A DNA stretch of 64,000 nucleotides from Cryptomeria japonica (lineage: Eukaryota; Streptophyta; Pinopsida; Cupressales; Cupressaceae), in the NCBI RefSeq assembly GCF_030272615.1, contig NC_081405.1, positions 469,700,008 through 469,764,007 on the forward strand, written 5' to 3'. The notes beneath the pieces are model-generated. The model saw nothing but the letters and a program-made list of their open reading frames with translations. It did not search any database and was not told the origin of the DNA. How positions within the stretch are numbered: the stretch's first letter is position 1; every line of letters starts with the position of its first letter. Made by a program: the position numbers and the translations under genes. Positions 11,188 through 21,349 of this stretch are shown here, piece after piece.

Positions 11188-11847
11188 TTACCCAGATGAT
11201 GAATTCGGGTGTGAATGAGCAATTAGGGCCGGCAGAACACCCTGCCGCTCTTGATTCTGCTGCAGGTGCTCCGACACCTGTGCAAGCGACTGCAAATTAC
11301 ACCGCACAACGGTGTCCGCAAACATACAGGTGTCCTCCTTCGTATTCCCATCAGGTATCCCAACCACATAAGACTCAAGCACCAGTGTCCATGCGTTGCT
11401 ACTCACAGCGTCCACAAACTGGTTCAGCGTGGTCACCGAATGGTAATCCCGTAGCCTGTGCTCACCCCCAAGGATGCGGAAACTTATAGCGTGGTGCGCC
11501 GGGTCAAGAAGCTCCAGGCGCTCGGTACTAGTGGTAGCGGGGAGCCCCGAAACGAGGCTCACCTCCCTCACACTACCCACGCCGCCATCGCCCTGGACCG
11601 TGTTGCAGCTGCGTACAAAGTGCTTGTACGTCTGTGGCTTGTCGAAGCGACTCACCACCGACCACACCAACTCCACCCTTGCGTTCACCCGCTGCGCCAC
11701 CATCGATGAGCAGTGCTCCGCCGGCACATCGTGCGTGTGGTACCGCGAAATCACATCCCTCACCACCTCCTCATCCCGTGGATTCAACCCCCCGGGAATC
11801 GAACTCCGCACCCGCGAAACCATCTTCTCCTTCTCCTCCTCCCTCAT
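11188..11847 (-). CDS. PYL: ABA receptor, PYR/PYL/RCAR family, PYR1/PYL1-like
   Basis: This is a soluble START-fold (Bet v 1-like) abscisic acid receptor. ABA-bound receptors of this family inhibit clade A PP2C phosphatases and so release SnRK2 kinases. The frame is uninterrupted, 219 residues, with no intron. Visible family residues are YKHF (Lys74, matching PYR1 Lys59), the gate loop SGLPA (100-104), STER (Glu109), the latch GGEHRL (128-132), Tyr135, Ser137, Glu158 and Asn184. No key ligand or gate residue is missing. MFADTVV and HSVTT are closest to the PYR1/PYL1 group. I start at the first ATG (11847). A second ATG at 11823 has a better context (A at -3, G at +4) and would give 211 residues. 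The extra C-terminal tail of about 20 residues (QERQGVLPALIAHSHPNSSSG) is not part of the usual fold. Base composition is far more GC-rich than the surroundings. Confidence 0.96.
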   Translation of the reverse strand: MREEEKEKMVSRVRSSIPGGLNPRDEEVVRDVISRYHTHDVPAEHCSSMVAQRVNARVELVWSVVSRFDKPQTYKHFVRSCNTVQGDGGVGSVREVSLVSGLPATTSTERLELLDPAHHAISFRILGGEHRLRDYHSVTTLNQFVDAVSSNAWTLVLESYVVGIPDGNTKEDTCMFADTVVRCNLQSLAQVSEHLQQNQERQGVLPALIAHSHPNSSSG

Positions 11848-12260
11848 CCGCCCCGCAAATTCTCCCGATCCCTCTTTTCTTTCTCTTCCTCCCGTCACGC
11901 TACGACTCCTCTCACGCTAGGCCTCCCGTCGCTCCTCCTGTCACGCTAGGCCTCCCTCCCGTCACGCTAGGCCGCCGCCATTGAAGAGATCCTAAGTGCT
12001 GGGAAGCGATTGAGGGAAGAAAGATGGTTGTTTTAGTACTTGTCGCATTCAATCAACCCCACACCACACGCCCCAGCTGGTTGAAGGCGGTGGAGGAAGG
12101 AGAAAGCAGAGGAGAGAATAGGAGAGGAGAGAGAAGTGTTTTTGTTTATGTTTTCCAATGAAACAACAACATAGCCCAGTTGCCGTCCTCCCTTCTTCCG
12201 GGCACCTACTCTACTCTACTCTATTAACAAGTTGTAGTATGAATAATGATAAAAGAAGAT
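11848..12260 (-). promoter_or_regulatory. PYL 5' leader and proximal promoter, CpG-rich, with uATG
   Basis: Upstream of the PYL start the minus strand is CpG-rich and holds four copies of TAGCGTGA within 11895-11970, embedded in an imperfect repeat with GGGAGG and GCCTAGCGTGACGGGAGG. An ATG at 11981 in good context (TCAATGG) opens a four-codon frame, Met-Ala-Ala-Ala-stop, ending at 11967. If transcribed, it would be an upstream ORF that could lower PYL translation. Farther upstream is a GA-rich run (AGAGTAGAGTAGAGTAG, near 12210-12226). I could not identify a clear TATA box or ABRE, and the transcription start is unknown. Confidence 0.5.
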
Positions 12261-12689
12261 GAAAAGGCAGGCGTGCGAAGCGTTGTTGCGTTCGGCGAGA
12301 TGAAAACGGGTCAACTGCCTAACAAGTCAAAAACGGATCGCCTTCCAACTGCCTGCCATTCATGATCATGTCCTTATTATTACTTACTAGGTATACATAC
12401 AACTAACTATTAACTATTCATCCCTGCCTGCGAACGTTACGGACACACCTCTCTATCTTGGGGGCCGCTTTTGCAATTTGCGTACCCCGTTTCTTCTAGA
12501 CTATGATATCTTTTGTTTTATTCAAACTTAATTTCAATACAATTGTGTTGTGCCCACCATGCGCACGCAGCTAGGTACCTAGGGTTTCAATTCAGGGAGC
12601 CTATAGGGGCCTTTTTTTCACCTCATTTGCTCCCAACTTGGTTGATTGATATCAACCTTTGCTTTTATAATTTTTTTTTTTTTTTCTTA
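12261..12689. other. PYL distal upstream region
   Basis: No gene seen. The GC content falls gradually from the PYL leader into AT-rich DNA, with a poly-T tract near 12670-12685. Promoter elements may lie here, but none can be named from sequence alone. Confidence 0.4.
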
Positions 12690-14410
12690 TTTGTATCATT
12701 TGGACACATGTTTATGTTTCTAAGAGAATCTTTCTAAATTATTTAATTTGGACATTTGTAGTTTTTTCGGTGTTTCTAAAATTAATTAATGAAGTTTGAT
12801 CTTAAATCATCATAAGTTATGTGATGTAAAAAGAGATAGTCTTAGGTCTTTGGAAGGGACTATCAAATAGAGTTAATTTAGGTTAATTTATGTATATACT
12901 AGTCTTAAATCACTTTAAGTTAGGTGATGTACAAGAGTTGGTCTTAGATTATTTGATGCAATTATCGAAAGGCTAATTGTACTAGTCTTAAATTACTTTA
13001 AGTTATGTGGCATACAAGAGCCGGTCTTAGATCATTTGAAACAATTATCGAAGAAATTTATTTTGGACTAATTAAAGTATATATTGGTCTTAAATTACTT
13101 TATGTTATGAGACATAAAAGAGTTAGACCATTTAAAGGGATTGTCAAAAAGAATTAATTTAGGTTTACACACATATATATAGGCCTTAGAACACTTTAAT
13201 TTAAGTGACGTAAAAGAGCTAATCTTAGATCATTTGAAGGGATTATCAAAGAGAATTAATTTAGGTTAATTAGTATATATATTGATCTTAAATCACTTTA
13301 ACTTGTGTTATGTACAAGAGTTAGTCTTAGGTCATTTGAAGGGATTGTCAAAGAGAATTAGTTTAGAATGTGTATATTATTAAGAGAACCCCATGGAATC
13401 TTTTTATCACAAGGATCATTCCATCTTCATTATTCAACTTTCTAAATTAATACATAAAAAAATCCCCCCTCTCGCATTAGGTTGTCCAATGTAATTTGAT
13501 TTCCATAATGCATGAGGTTGTCAATGCTATTTTATGGGTTGATTATGTGAGATGTTTTTTATGTTCCATTATATTCTTGGCATAAGTCGCAAGTGTTAAT
13601 TATCCATATATAGCATCATCATCACCACCATAAAATAGCATTAACGTATTAATCAAACCCACAAAATAATCAAACATTAATCTAACCCATAAAATAGCAT
13701 TCTTTTGTGGTTCTTTTAAATGTTTATAAAATAGCTTTGCTTCTATTATTTTCCAACTCTTTTCAAAATCATCCTAAAATTATTTAATCTAGACATTCTT
13801 TTGTGTTTCTTTTAAGTGTTCCTAAAATTAATTAACGTATATATTGATCTCAAATCACCATCATTATGTGACATAAAAGAGTTAGACTTAGGTCATGGAA
13901 AAAAAAAAGAGTTAGACTTAGGTCATTTGAAGAGATTATCAAAGAGAATTTTTTAGGCTAATTAATGTATATATTAGTCTTAAATCACCTTAAATTATGC
14001 GACGTAAAAGAGTTAGTCATAGGTCCTTCAAAATAATTAAGGAGAATTAATTTAGACTAATTAATGAATATACTAGTCTTAAATCATCCTAAGTTATGTG
14101 ATGCAAAAGAGTTTGCCATAGCTCATTTGGAGTGTCAAAGAGAAATAATTTAAGATTTTTCTATTATTAAGAAACCCCATGAAATAATTTTTCACAAGGG
14201 ATAACTTTATCTTCATTATTCAAATGTCTAAATCAATACATAACAAAACCCTAACTCTTGTAGTAGGTCAACTAATGTATGTCCCATTATATTCTTTCTA
14301 TCAAGTCTCAAGTTTTAATTATTTTTATATATAGCATTATCATCACCGAATCAATGTTATTTGTATTGCTTCTTGTTATTTTCTAGCTCTTCTCAAAATT
14401 ATTAAACCAG
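12690..14410. repeat. Two blocks of about 100-bp imperfect tandem repeats
   Basis: A degenerate unit of about 100 bp recurs, recognisable by CTTAAATCACTTTAAGTTA, GAGTTAGTCTTAGGTCATTTG and ATTATCAAAGAGAATTAATTTAG. Block 1 has about six copies (12800, 12905, 12989, 13089, 13185, 13288). Block 2 has about three (13846, 13979, 14079). Each block is followed by the same spacer (CCCCATG, then TTATCTTCATTATTCAA, then CATAA-AAAACCC) and preceded by AAATTATTTAATTTGGACATT. Two blocks with shared flanks suggest a larger duplication of roughly 1 kb. No coding frame. Confidence 0.85.
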
Positions 14411-16282
14411 TTGTAGAGGTTGTCTAAGGTAAGGATCCTTGCAAGCTCTATTCTATGTTCATTAACAACATCAAGTCTCAAACTTTTGCATATGTATATA
14501 AAAGATGAAAGTATGTTTACAAGTATAGAATGTTGAAAGGAAACTTAGTCATTTTCACAAACAAGGAAAAAATTATAGTTAAAGGTCGTTTCCATGAGAA
14601 AAGGTGAAATTTACAACTACAAAATTATTCTCATAAATTGTAAGAACAAATTAGTTCATATTTTATCATTATGCTTCTAATACATCTGAGAATAAGCTAA
14701 ACAATTCTAATTCAAAAATTATGGCCAAAGAAGTAGGTAGCTACATTTCAACCATTAAATATACAATATACTTTCATTCCTCCTTAAATCCAAAACTTTA
14801 AATTTTGTTGTATAATATATCATAGCTTATAATTCAGTTTAAATAGATTATACTATTGGTTATGTTCATTGAAGAAAATTTTAAGAAAAGATTCATTTTA
14901 TTTCTTTACACTTTGGTCAACTTACATTTAAATATCTCTAGTTTTTACTTTAAGGTTTTAACCTTTTTTATATCTTTAATTTTTTAAGTTGACAAATTTG
15001 ATTGTTATACCTTTTATTTTATGTTTAATTGTGATTTGGATCCACCCTCACCTGTGCTCCATTGATTTATGTCCATTATGGTTTCAACTTGCATTTTTTG
15101 CTACCTCTACAATCCTCACTCATAAACCCTCCCTTATGTTTCATTCTAAGATCTCTCACTATGGATATCTCTCATACTCTCCTTGTTATATTTTTTTCCT
15201 ATCACTTTATTGATTTGAACTCAAATGTGTGTAGCTTAAAGGATCAAACACAATCTTCATGCATAGTCATGCAATATTTATGTGACAACCTTAATCTATT
15301 GATTATATTCGATATTTATGACTAACTTGTGGTTGGCATAACCCTCAATTAAGTCAAATGATCACTTATGTAGTCTTATGTAGTTAGTTAAGTTGTCTTG
15401 GGTGGTATTCATGGCATAAGTATCCAACTCATATAAGAGGTAGTGGTTAGTTTATTATCACCATATTGCACATTCTTTTCATTTTTAGAGGTGTTCCCCC
15501 TCAAAGTGGATTATTATTATGAGGTATTTGTAACATATTTCTTATTATTTCATTCTCTTGGGCAAGTTATATCATTGCAAGTGGTATTAGAGATTGATCT
15601 TGACACCTATAAATTAAGAAATGTGGTAAAATATTTTAGTTTTGGAGGCCATGTTGTCAAGTGTATATTTTTCTTTATTTTTATTTTTTTTAAAGTTGAA
15701 GAGTTGATCAAGGACATATCAAAGCTTATGCACTTGATATTTGAGGTCATTTGAAGTGGCCTTGAATGAATTATTATGAAATTGGGATTTTCACCAAATT
15801 CACTCTCAAGGTCACAAATTAGTGCATTTCTTAGAGATTTTTAAAAACTGAATTTTAAGTAGATGTAAGTTATAATAAAAAATTAGCTTATTTTTATTTA
15901 TTTTGAATAATAAAAAATTAGCTTATTTTTATTTATTTTGAATAACTTATTATCAAAAATATTTTGGCAATAACATGAAAAGGCCACAAATTAGAGGCCA
16001 AGGAAATAATTCTTATGCACTAGGAAAAAATCCTAACAAAGGGGGCATAGATCAAGTGAGACTTTATATGTGATGTTGTCTTCATTAGATGACAAAGTGC
16101 ACCAACTAGAAGATAATATGCAAACTGTAATCATAGGATAAATTGTTAGTAAAATTGTGTCTAAACTTTATAGTTACAAAAGGTTACTATTGATAGTTGA
16201 CCATAGGTGCAAGGTCTAGGAGGTAAATTCCCCTAATGAAAAGTTAGGGGGGTAAGTTCACAAAGTTGTGTCCACGTAGTGT
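14411..16282. other. AT-rich non-coding DNA
   Basis: No gene recognised. Several open stretches between 14989 and 15754 are low-complexity Phe/Leu/Ser-rich readings without known motifs. A perfect-looking 35-bp direct duplication, containing TTAGCTTATTTTTATTTATT, lies at about 15876-15945. Confidence 0.5.
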
Positions 16283-16380
16283 GGAAGTTTTACACTTAGA
16301 AAAAAAAGGCAAATCTCACGGAACACATGAGAAACGAAATGTGATCCCATTTCCCGTCGGGATCCCGAGCCAAAATTTGA

Positions 16381-16491
16381 AACGGGATCCCGTTTTTTTT
16401 TTTTTTTTAAAAAATAATAAAAAATGCAAGCTATATATACATGAAATATAAAATTTATATATGTGTCACATTTCTCTTTGTCTTTTTTTTC
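16381..16491 (+). repeat. Left inverted arm of the foldback-like element
   Basis: It contains the palindrome ACGGGATCCCGT at 16382-16393, with another GGGATCCC copy at 16359-16366, then a T run, an A-rich stretch, TATATACATGAAATATAAAAT and a CT-rich tract. It pairs with the right arm at 19672-19865. Confidence 0.75.
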
Positions 16492-16599
16492 CTTTCTATC
16501 TCACTTTGTCCCCTCTCTCCCAAAATCTAAAACTATGTCTCTACCTCTCTCTCACGTCCTTAACTCTTTACTCTTTATCTTTGCTATCTCTATACACCT

Positions 16600-19570
16600 C
16601 CCCTTGCCCCCTACCTACATAACATAGGTCCTATTATGACATAATACCCCTTAACAAGTCCTAGTAAGGGGTATAAAGTCATAATAGGTCTTCTTAAGGG
16701 GTTTTATGATATAATATGACCTATGATGTCATAATAAGACCTATGATGACATAATAGGACCTATTACATCATCATAGGTCTTATTATGTCATTATTAGTC
16801 TTATTATGACATAATACCCTTTAACGGGTCCTACAAAGGGGCATAATGTTAGGTCCTCTTAAGGGGTCTTATGACATTATAGGACCTATTATGACATAAT
16901 AGGTCCTAATATGTGATAATCGATCTTATTATGTCATAATAGATCCTACTAAGGGGTCTTATGTCATAATAGGTCCTGTTAAGGGGTCTTATGACATAAT
17001 AGGTCGTATTATGTCACAATAGGACCTCTTATGTCACAATTGGTCCTATTATGTCACAATGTGACCTATTATGACATAATAAGTCATATTATGATATTAT
17101 AGGTCCTATTATGACACAATAAATCATATTGTGACATAATACGTCCTATTATGTCACAATGTGACCTATTATGACATAACATGTCGTATTATGGCATTAT
17201 AGGTCATATTATGTCACAATAGGTCCTATTATGACATAATACCCTTTAACTCTCTCTAAAAGTACCATCTCTCTCTCTCAACCAACTTATCTTTCTCTAC
17301 ATATGTCATAATAGGTCCTACTAAGGGGTCTTATGTCATAATAAGTCCTAGTAAGAGGTATAATGTCATAATAGGTCCTCTTAAGGGGTCTTGTGATATA
17401 ATAGGTCGTATTATGACATAATAGGTTGTATTACGTCAAAATAGGACCTATTATGTCACAACGGGACCTATTATGACATAATAGGTCCTATTATGACATA
17501 ATACCCATTAACAAGTCCTAGTAAGGGGTATAAAGTCATAATAGGTCCTCTTAAGGGGTTTTATGACATAATATGACCTATGATGTCATAATAGGACCTA
17601 TTATATCATCATAGATCCTATTATGTCATTATTAGTCCTATTATGACATAATACCCTTTAACGGGTCCTAGTAAGGGGTATAATGTCATAATAGGTCCCC
17701 TTAAGGGGTCTTATGACATAATAGGACCTATTATGACATGACAGGTCCTCTTAATGGGTGTTATGACATTATAGGACCTATTATGACATAATAGGTCCTA
17801 TTATGAGATAATAAACCCTATTATGTCATAATAGGTCCTACTAAGGTCCGCCTTATGTCATAATAGGTCCTAGTAAGAGGTATAATGTCATAATAGGTCC
17901 TCTTAAGGGGTCTTATGACATAAGAGGACCTATTATGACATAATAGGTCCTATTATGTGATAATCTATCATATTATGTCATAATAAGTTCTACTAAGGGG
18001 TCTTATGTCATAATAGGTCCTAGTAAGAGGTATAATGTCATAATAGGTCTTCTTAAGGGGTCTTATGACATAATAAGACCTATTATGACATAATAGGTAG
18101 TATTATGTCACAATAGGACCTATTATGTCACAATAGGTCATATTATGACATTATAGGTCCTATTATGTCACAATAGGTCCTATTGTGACATAATACCCCT
18201 CAACTAGAATCTAAACATACCATCTCTCTCTTCCAACCAACTTATCTTTCTCTACATATGTCATAATAGGTCCTACTAAAGGGTCTTATGTCATAATAGG
18301 TCCTCTTAAGGGGTCTTATGATATAATAGGTCGTATTATGACATAATAGGTCATATTATGACATAATAAGTCGTATTATGTCATAATAGGACCTATTATG
18401 TCACAATGAGACCTATTATGACATAATAGGTTGTATTATGACATTATAGGTCCTATTATATCACAATAGGTCCTATTATGACATAATACCCCTTAACATG
18501 TCCTAGTAAGGGGTATAAAGTCATAATAGGTCCTCTTAAGGAGTTTTATGACATAATATGACCTATGATGTCATAATAGGACCTACAATGACATAATAGG
18601 ACCTATTACATCATCATAGATCATATTATGTCATAATTGGTCTTTTTATGACATGATACCCTTTAACTGGTCCTACTGAGGGGCATAATGTTATAATAGG
18701 TCCTCTTAAGGGGTCTTATAACATAATAGGACCAATTATGACATAACAGGTTCTCTTAAGGGGTCTTATGACATTATAGGACCTATATGACATAATAGGT
18801 CCTATTATATGATAATCGATCCTATTATGTCATAATAGGTCCTACTAAGGGGTCTTATGTCATAATAGGTCATAGTAAGAGGTATAATGTCATAATAGGT
18901 CCTCTTAAGGGGTATTATGACACAAAAGGACCTATTATGTCACAAAAAGACCTATTATGATATTATAGGTCTTATTATGTCACAATAGGTCTTGTTATGA
19001 CATAATACCTCTTAACAAGTCCTACTAAGGGGTATATTTTCATAATAGTTCCTCATAGGACCTATGATGACATAATATGACCTATGATGTCATAATAGGA
19101 CCTATGATGACATAATATGACCTATTATGTCATCATAGGTTCTATTATGTCATAATCAATCCTATTATGACATAATACCCTTCAATAGGTCCTACTAAGG
19201 GTATAATATAATAATACATCCTCTTAAGGGGTTTTATGACATAATAGGACCTATTATGACATGACATGTCTTCTTAAGGGGTCTTATGACATTATAGGAC
19301 CTATTATGACATAATAGGTCTTACTAAGGGGTCTTAAGTCATAATAGTTCCTATTAAGAGGTATAATGTCATAATAGGTTCTTTTGAGGGGTCTTATGAC
19401 ATAATAGGACCTATTATGATGTAATAGGTCGTATTATGTTACAATAGGACCTATTATGACACAATATGACCTATTATGACACATTAGGACCTATTATGTA
19501 CCAATGAGACTTATTATGACATAATAGGTTGTATTATGACATTATAGGTCCTATTACGCCACAATTTATA
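16600..19570. repeat. Satellite-like array of near-palindromic 20- and 28-bp units
   Basis: About 3 kb is built almost only from two unit types: CCTATTATGACATAATAGGT (20 bp) and a longer one containing CTTAAGGGGTCTTATGACATAATAGG. In the 20-bp unit the 9-bp arms CCTATTATG and CATAATAGG flank a single A or T, and AATAGG-T-CCTATT is likewise symmetric, so a dyad occurs about every 10 bp and both strands read nearly the same. A CT-rich spacer (CAACCAACTTATCTTTCTCTACATATG) occurs at about 17277 and again about 955 bp later (ending near 18258), pointing to a higher-order period. No protein-coding potential. Confidence 0.93.
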
Positions 19571-19671
19571 AGTTCTTCTAAAATCTAGAATCTGTATATT
19601 ATAACTCTTAGAGATCTGAAACCATTCTAAAACATCCTGCTAATATATACATAAAATATAACTTAAAGTAT

Positions 19672-19865
19672 AAGAAAAGAAAAAGACAAAGGGAAATATG
19701 ACTTAAACTTAAATTTAATATTTCATGTATATATAGTTTGTTTTTTTTTTTTTTTTTAAAAATTAATTTTTTTTTTAAAAACAAAACGGGATCCATAGGA
19801 TCCCGTTTTGTTTTTGAAACGGGATCCATAGGATCTCGTTTTGTTTTTGAAACGGGATCCCGTGT
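19672..19865 (-). repeat. Right inverted arm of the foldback-like element
   Basis: It holds the reverse counterpart of the left arm and ends with three AAACGGGATCC modules spaced about 32 bp apart (19784, 19817, 19851). The first two are each followed by CATAGGAT(C/T)(C/T)CGTTTTG, so each can form its own hairpin. Strand indicates the arm reads on the minus strand relative to the left arm. Confidence 0.75.
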
Positions 19866-19915
19866 GCTCAACATTTTTTCTAAAAATTTCAACTTTGGTT
19901 CGGTTGTAGCTTCGG

Positions 19916-20984
19916 TTTTTGGCTTAAGAAATGGCTTGGAGAGCCGACCCTTAGGCTTGGACCTGGTTTGACCTGCAACTTGAAGGCTAAATCAATCTTC
20001 ATATAAAATAATGACTTCAAAAATATATCTGAACACCAAATTATCATAATTTTTTTAAACAATGAAAACCCATTATAGTACAGACTATCTAGATTCTAAA
20101 TATGTAATTTTTTAAAACAAATTGATCAATATTTTTGTTTTTAAAATAATTACTAATGAAAGAGGTCTATAAATTCGAAATAATATGGTTTTTTTAAATT
20201 TTTAATAACTTTTTTGTTTTTAAGTTTTTTGAAAAAAAAATTATATGGCATCAAACTAGAGACAACTCTATACAGTTTAAAAATAAAAAATAAAAAAATG
20301 TTAAGTTTAGGTCAAATTATGCTTGCCGTACACAATAATTTTTCAAAACAATGATTATGCCCAATAAAAAAATTAACAAAAAAATAAATATGCAGAAAAA
20401 AATTACAAAAAAATATTCTCATCAAAGGTGAGTGAGTTATAGATCTTTTCCCAAAAGGATTTATAAAAAAAATTTCATTTAGGTTAAATTATGTTTGTCG
20501 TACACGGGCATGGTATGGTCCTGAAAAGTGACTTTTAAACTATAGGTTTTAGTAATGCCTATTCAAAATTCATTTTTAGGATTTGGGTATTAAAATAAAT
20601 TACATATTTGAAAAGTAGACTTCGAGCACTACATTTTCTATTACTGAATTTTTTTAAGATTCATTCTTTAAGTGCCTCAAATATTTAGGTCAAACGGGAC
20701 AAAATTGAAAAAAAAGGAAAAACTTCCACTTTTTAGCCAAAAAGTGGACACAACTTCTTGCACTTACCCAGGGGACACATGCCTTGATGGGAGTTTAGGG
20801 GTACCACCCTCAAAATTCACATTTTGCAAATATTTTATTATTGTAAATATGGAGTTTTCATTGTCTAGTCTTATATTAAATGATGGATATTATGTGGGCT
20901 TTGCTTGTCCTAGAAGGAAACCCTATTTTATTAGGTACTATATTATGGCTATGCATTGTTGTATTGTGAAAGTCTAATAGTTGT
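19916..20984. other. AT-rich non-coding DNA
   Basis: No gene recognised. A motif related to TTAGGTCAAATTATGCTTGCCGTACAC occurs at about 20312 and again at about 20478 (TTAGGTTAAATTATGTTTGTCGTACAC), a short diverged direct repeat. A 101-residue open reading at 20672-20977 has no recognisable motif. Confidence 0.45.
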
Positions 20985-21349
20985 TCATTTTCCTTTAGAT
21001 ATTTGGTTGGTGATATGCCTACGAAAGCTTTCTCTACAAGTAGATTGTAATCTTGTGATTTCTGAATAATATATTCAAGGAAGTTAAGGTAGTGGAAAAA
21101 CTTCCTAAATTGATCTTGAGAGGAGGGTTATGCAAAAAAAAAAAGATCTTTGCAATAATTATAGAAATTTACGTGGGGAAAACCCTTTCAAGAGAAAAAC
21201 CCACACTCCAAAATCCCTCCAATATATTATTTAGAAATCAATAACATAATACAATATACTTGCAGAGCAAGCTTCTCACGAGAGTATCACCAACTAGAGA
21301 TTTGGAGGTAACTCAATGGCTATGCAACTCTTACACACAACCTCCATCT
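20985..21349 (+). mobile_element. Possible copia 3' end remnant: polyprotein tail and LTR piece
   Basis: The plus strand at about 21014-21050 reads DMPTKAFSTSR, like the DxxTK tail after copia RNase H. A purine-rich stretch follows, then TTTACGTGGGGAAAACCCTTTC, a phrase close to the TACGTGGAAA-CCC phrase in the copia LTRs nearby. The match is short and broken, so this is tentative. Confidence 0.35.

Larger units (their letters stand above)
16283..19915. mobile_element. Foldback-like element with inverted ends and palindromic array
   Basis: The two ends are inverted copies of each other. On the left are AAACGGGATCCCGTTTTT, a T/A-rich tract, GCTATATATACATGAAATAT and CATTTCTCTTTGTCTTTTT (16381-16491). 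On the right (19672-19865), read in reverse, the same modules occur in the same order: AAACGGGATCC, an A/T tract, ACTATATATACATGAAATAT and CATATTTCCCTTTGTCTTTTT. Weaker matching (AGTTTTACACTTAGAAAA and GTTGAAATTTTTAGAAAA) extends each arm outward to about 16283 and 19915. Between them lies the satellite-like array. No transposase is visible. Boundaries are approximate and no target duplication was found. Confidence 0.7.

Noticed and set aside
11188-11898. PYL start at 11898 giving 236 residues
   Set aside because: The codon at 11898 is GTG, not ATG. A plant nuclear gene would normally start at ATG, so 11847 or 11823 is preferred.
11196-11984. Several plus-strand open readings opposite PYL
   Set aside because: They are shadows of the GC-rich PYL gene on the other strand, Pro/His/Ser-rich and without domains.
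16600-19570. CRISPR array
   Set aside because: The units have no unique spacers between constant repeats, the repeats are self-complementary and variable, and the context is a plant nuclear genome.
16600-19570. Centromeric satellite
   Set aside because: Only about 3 kb, bounded by inverted arms, with 20-28-bp units. Nothing supports a centromeric role.
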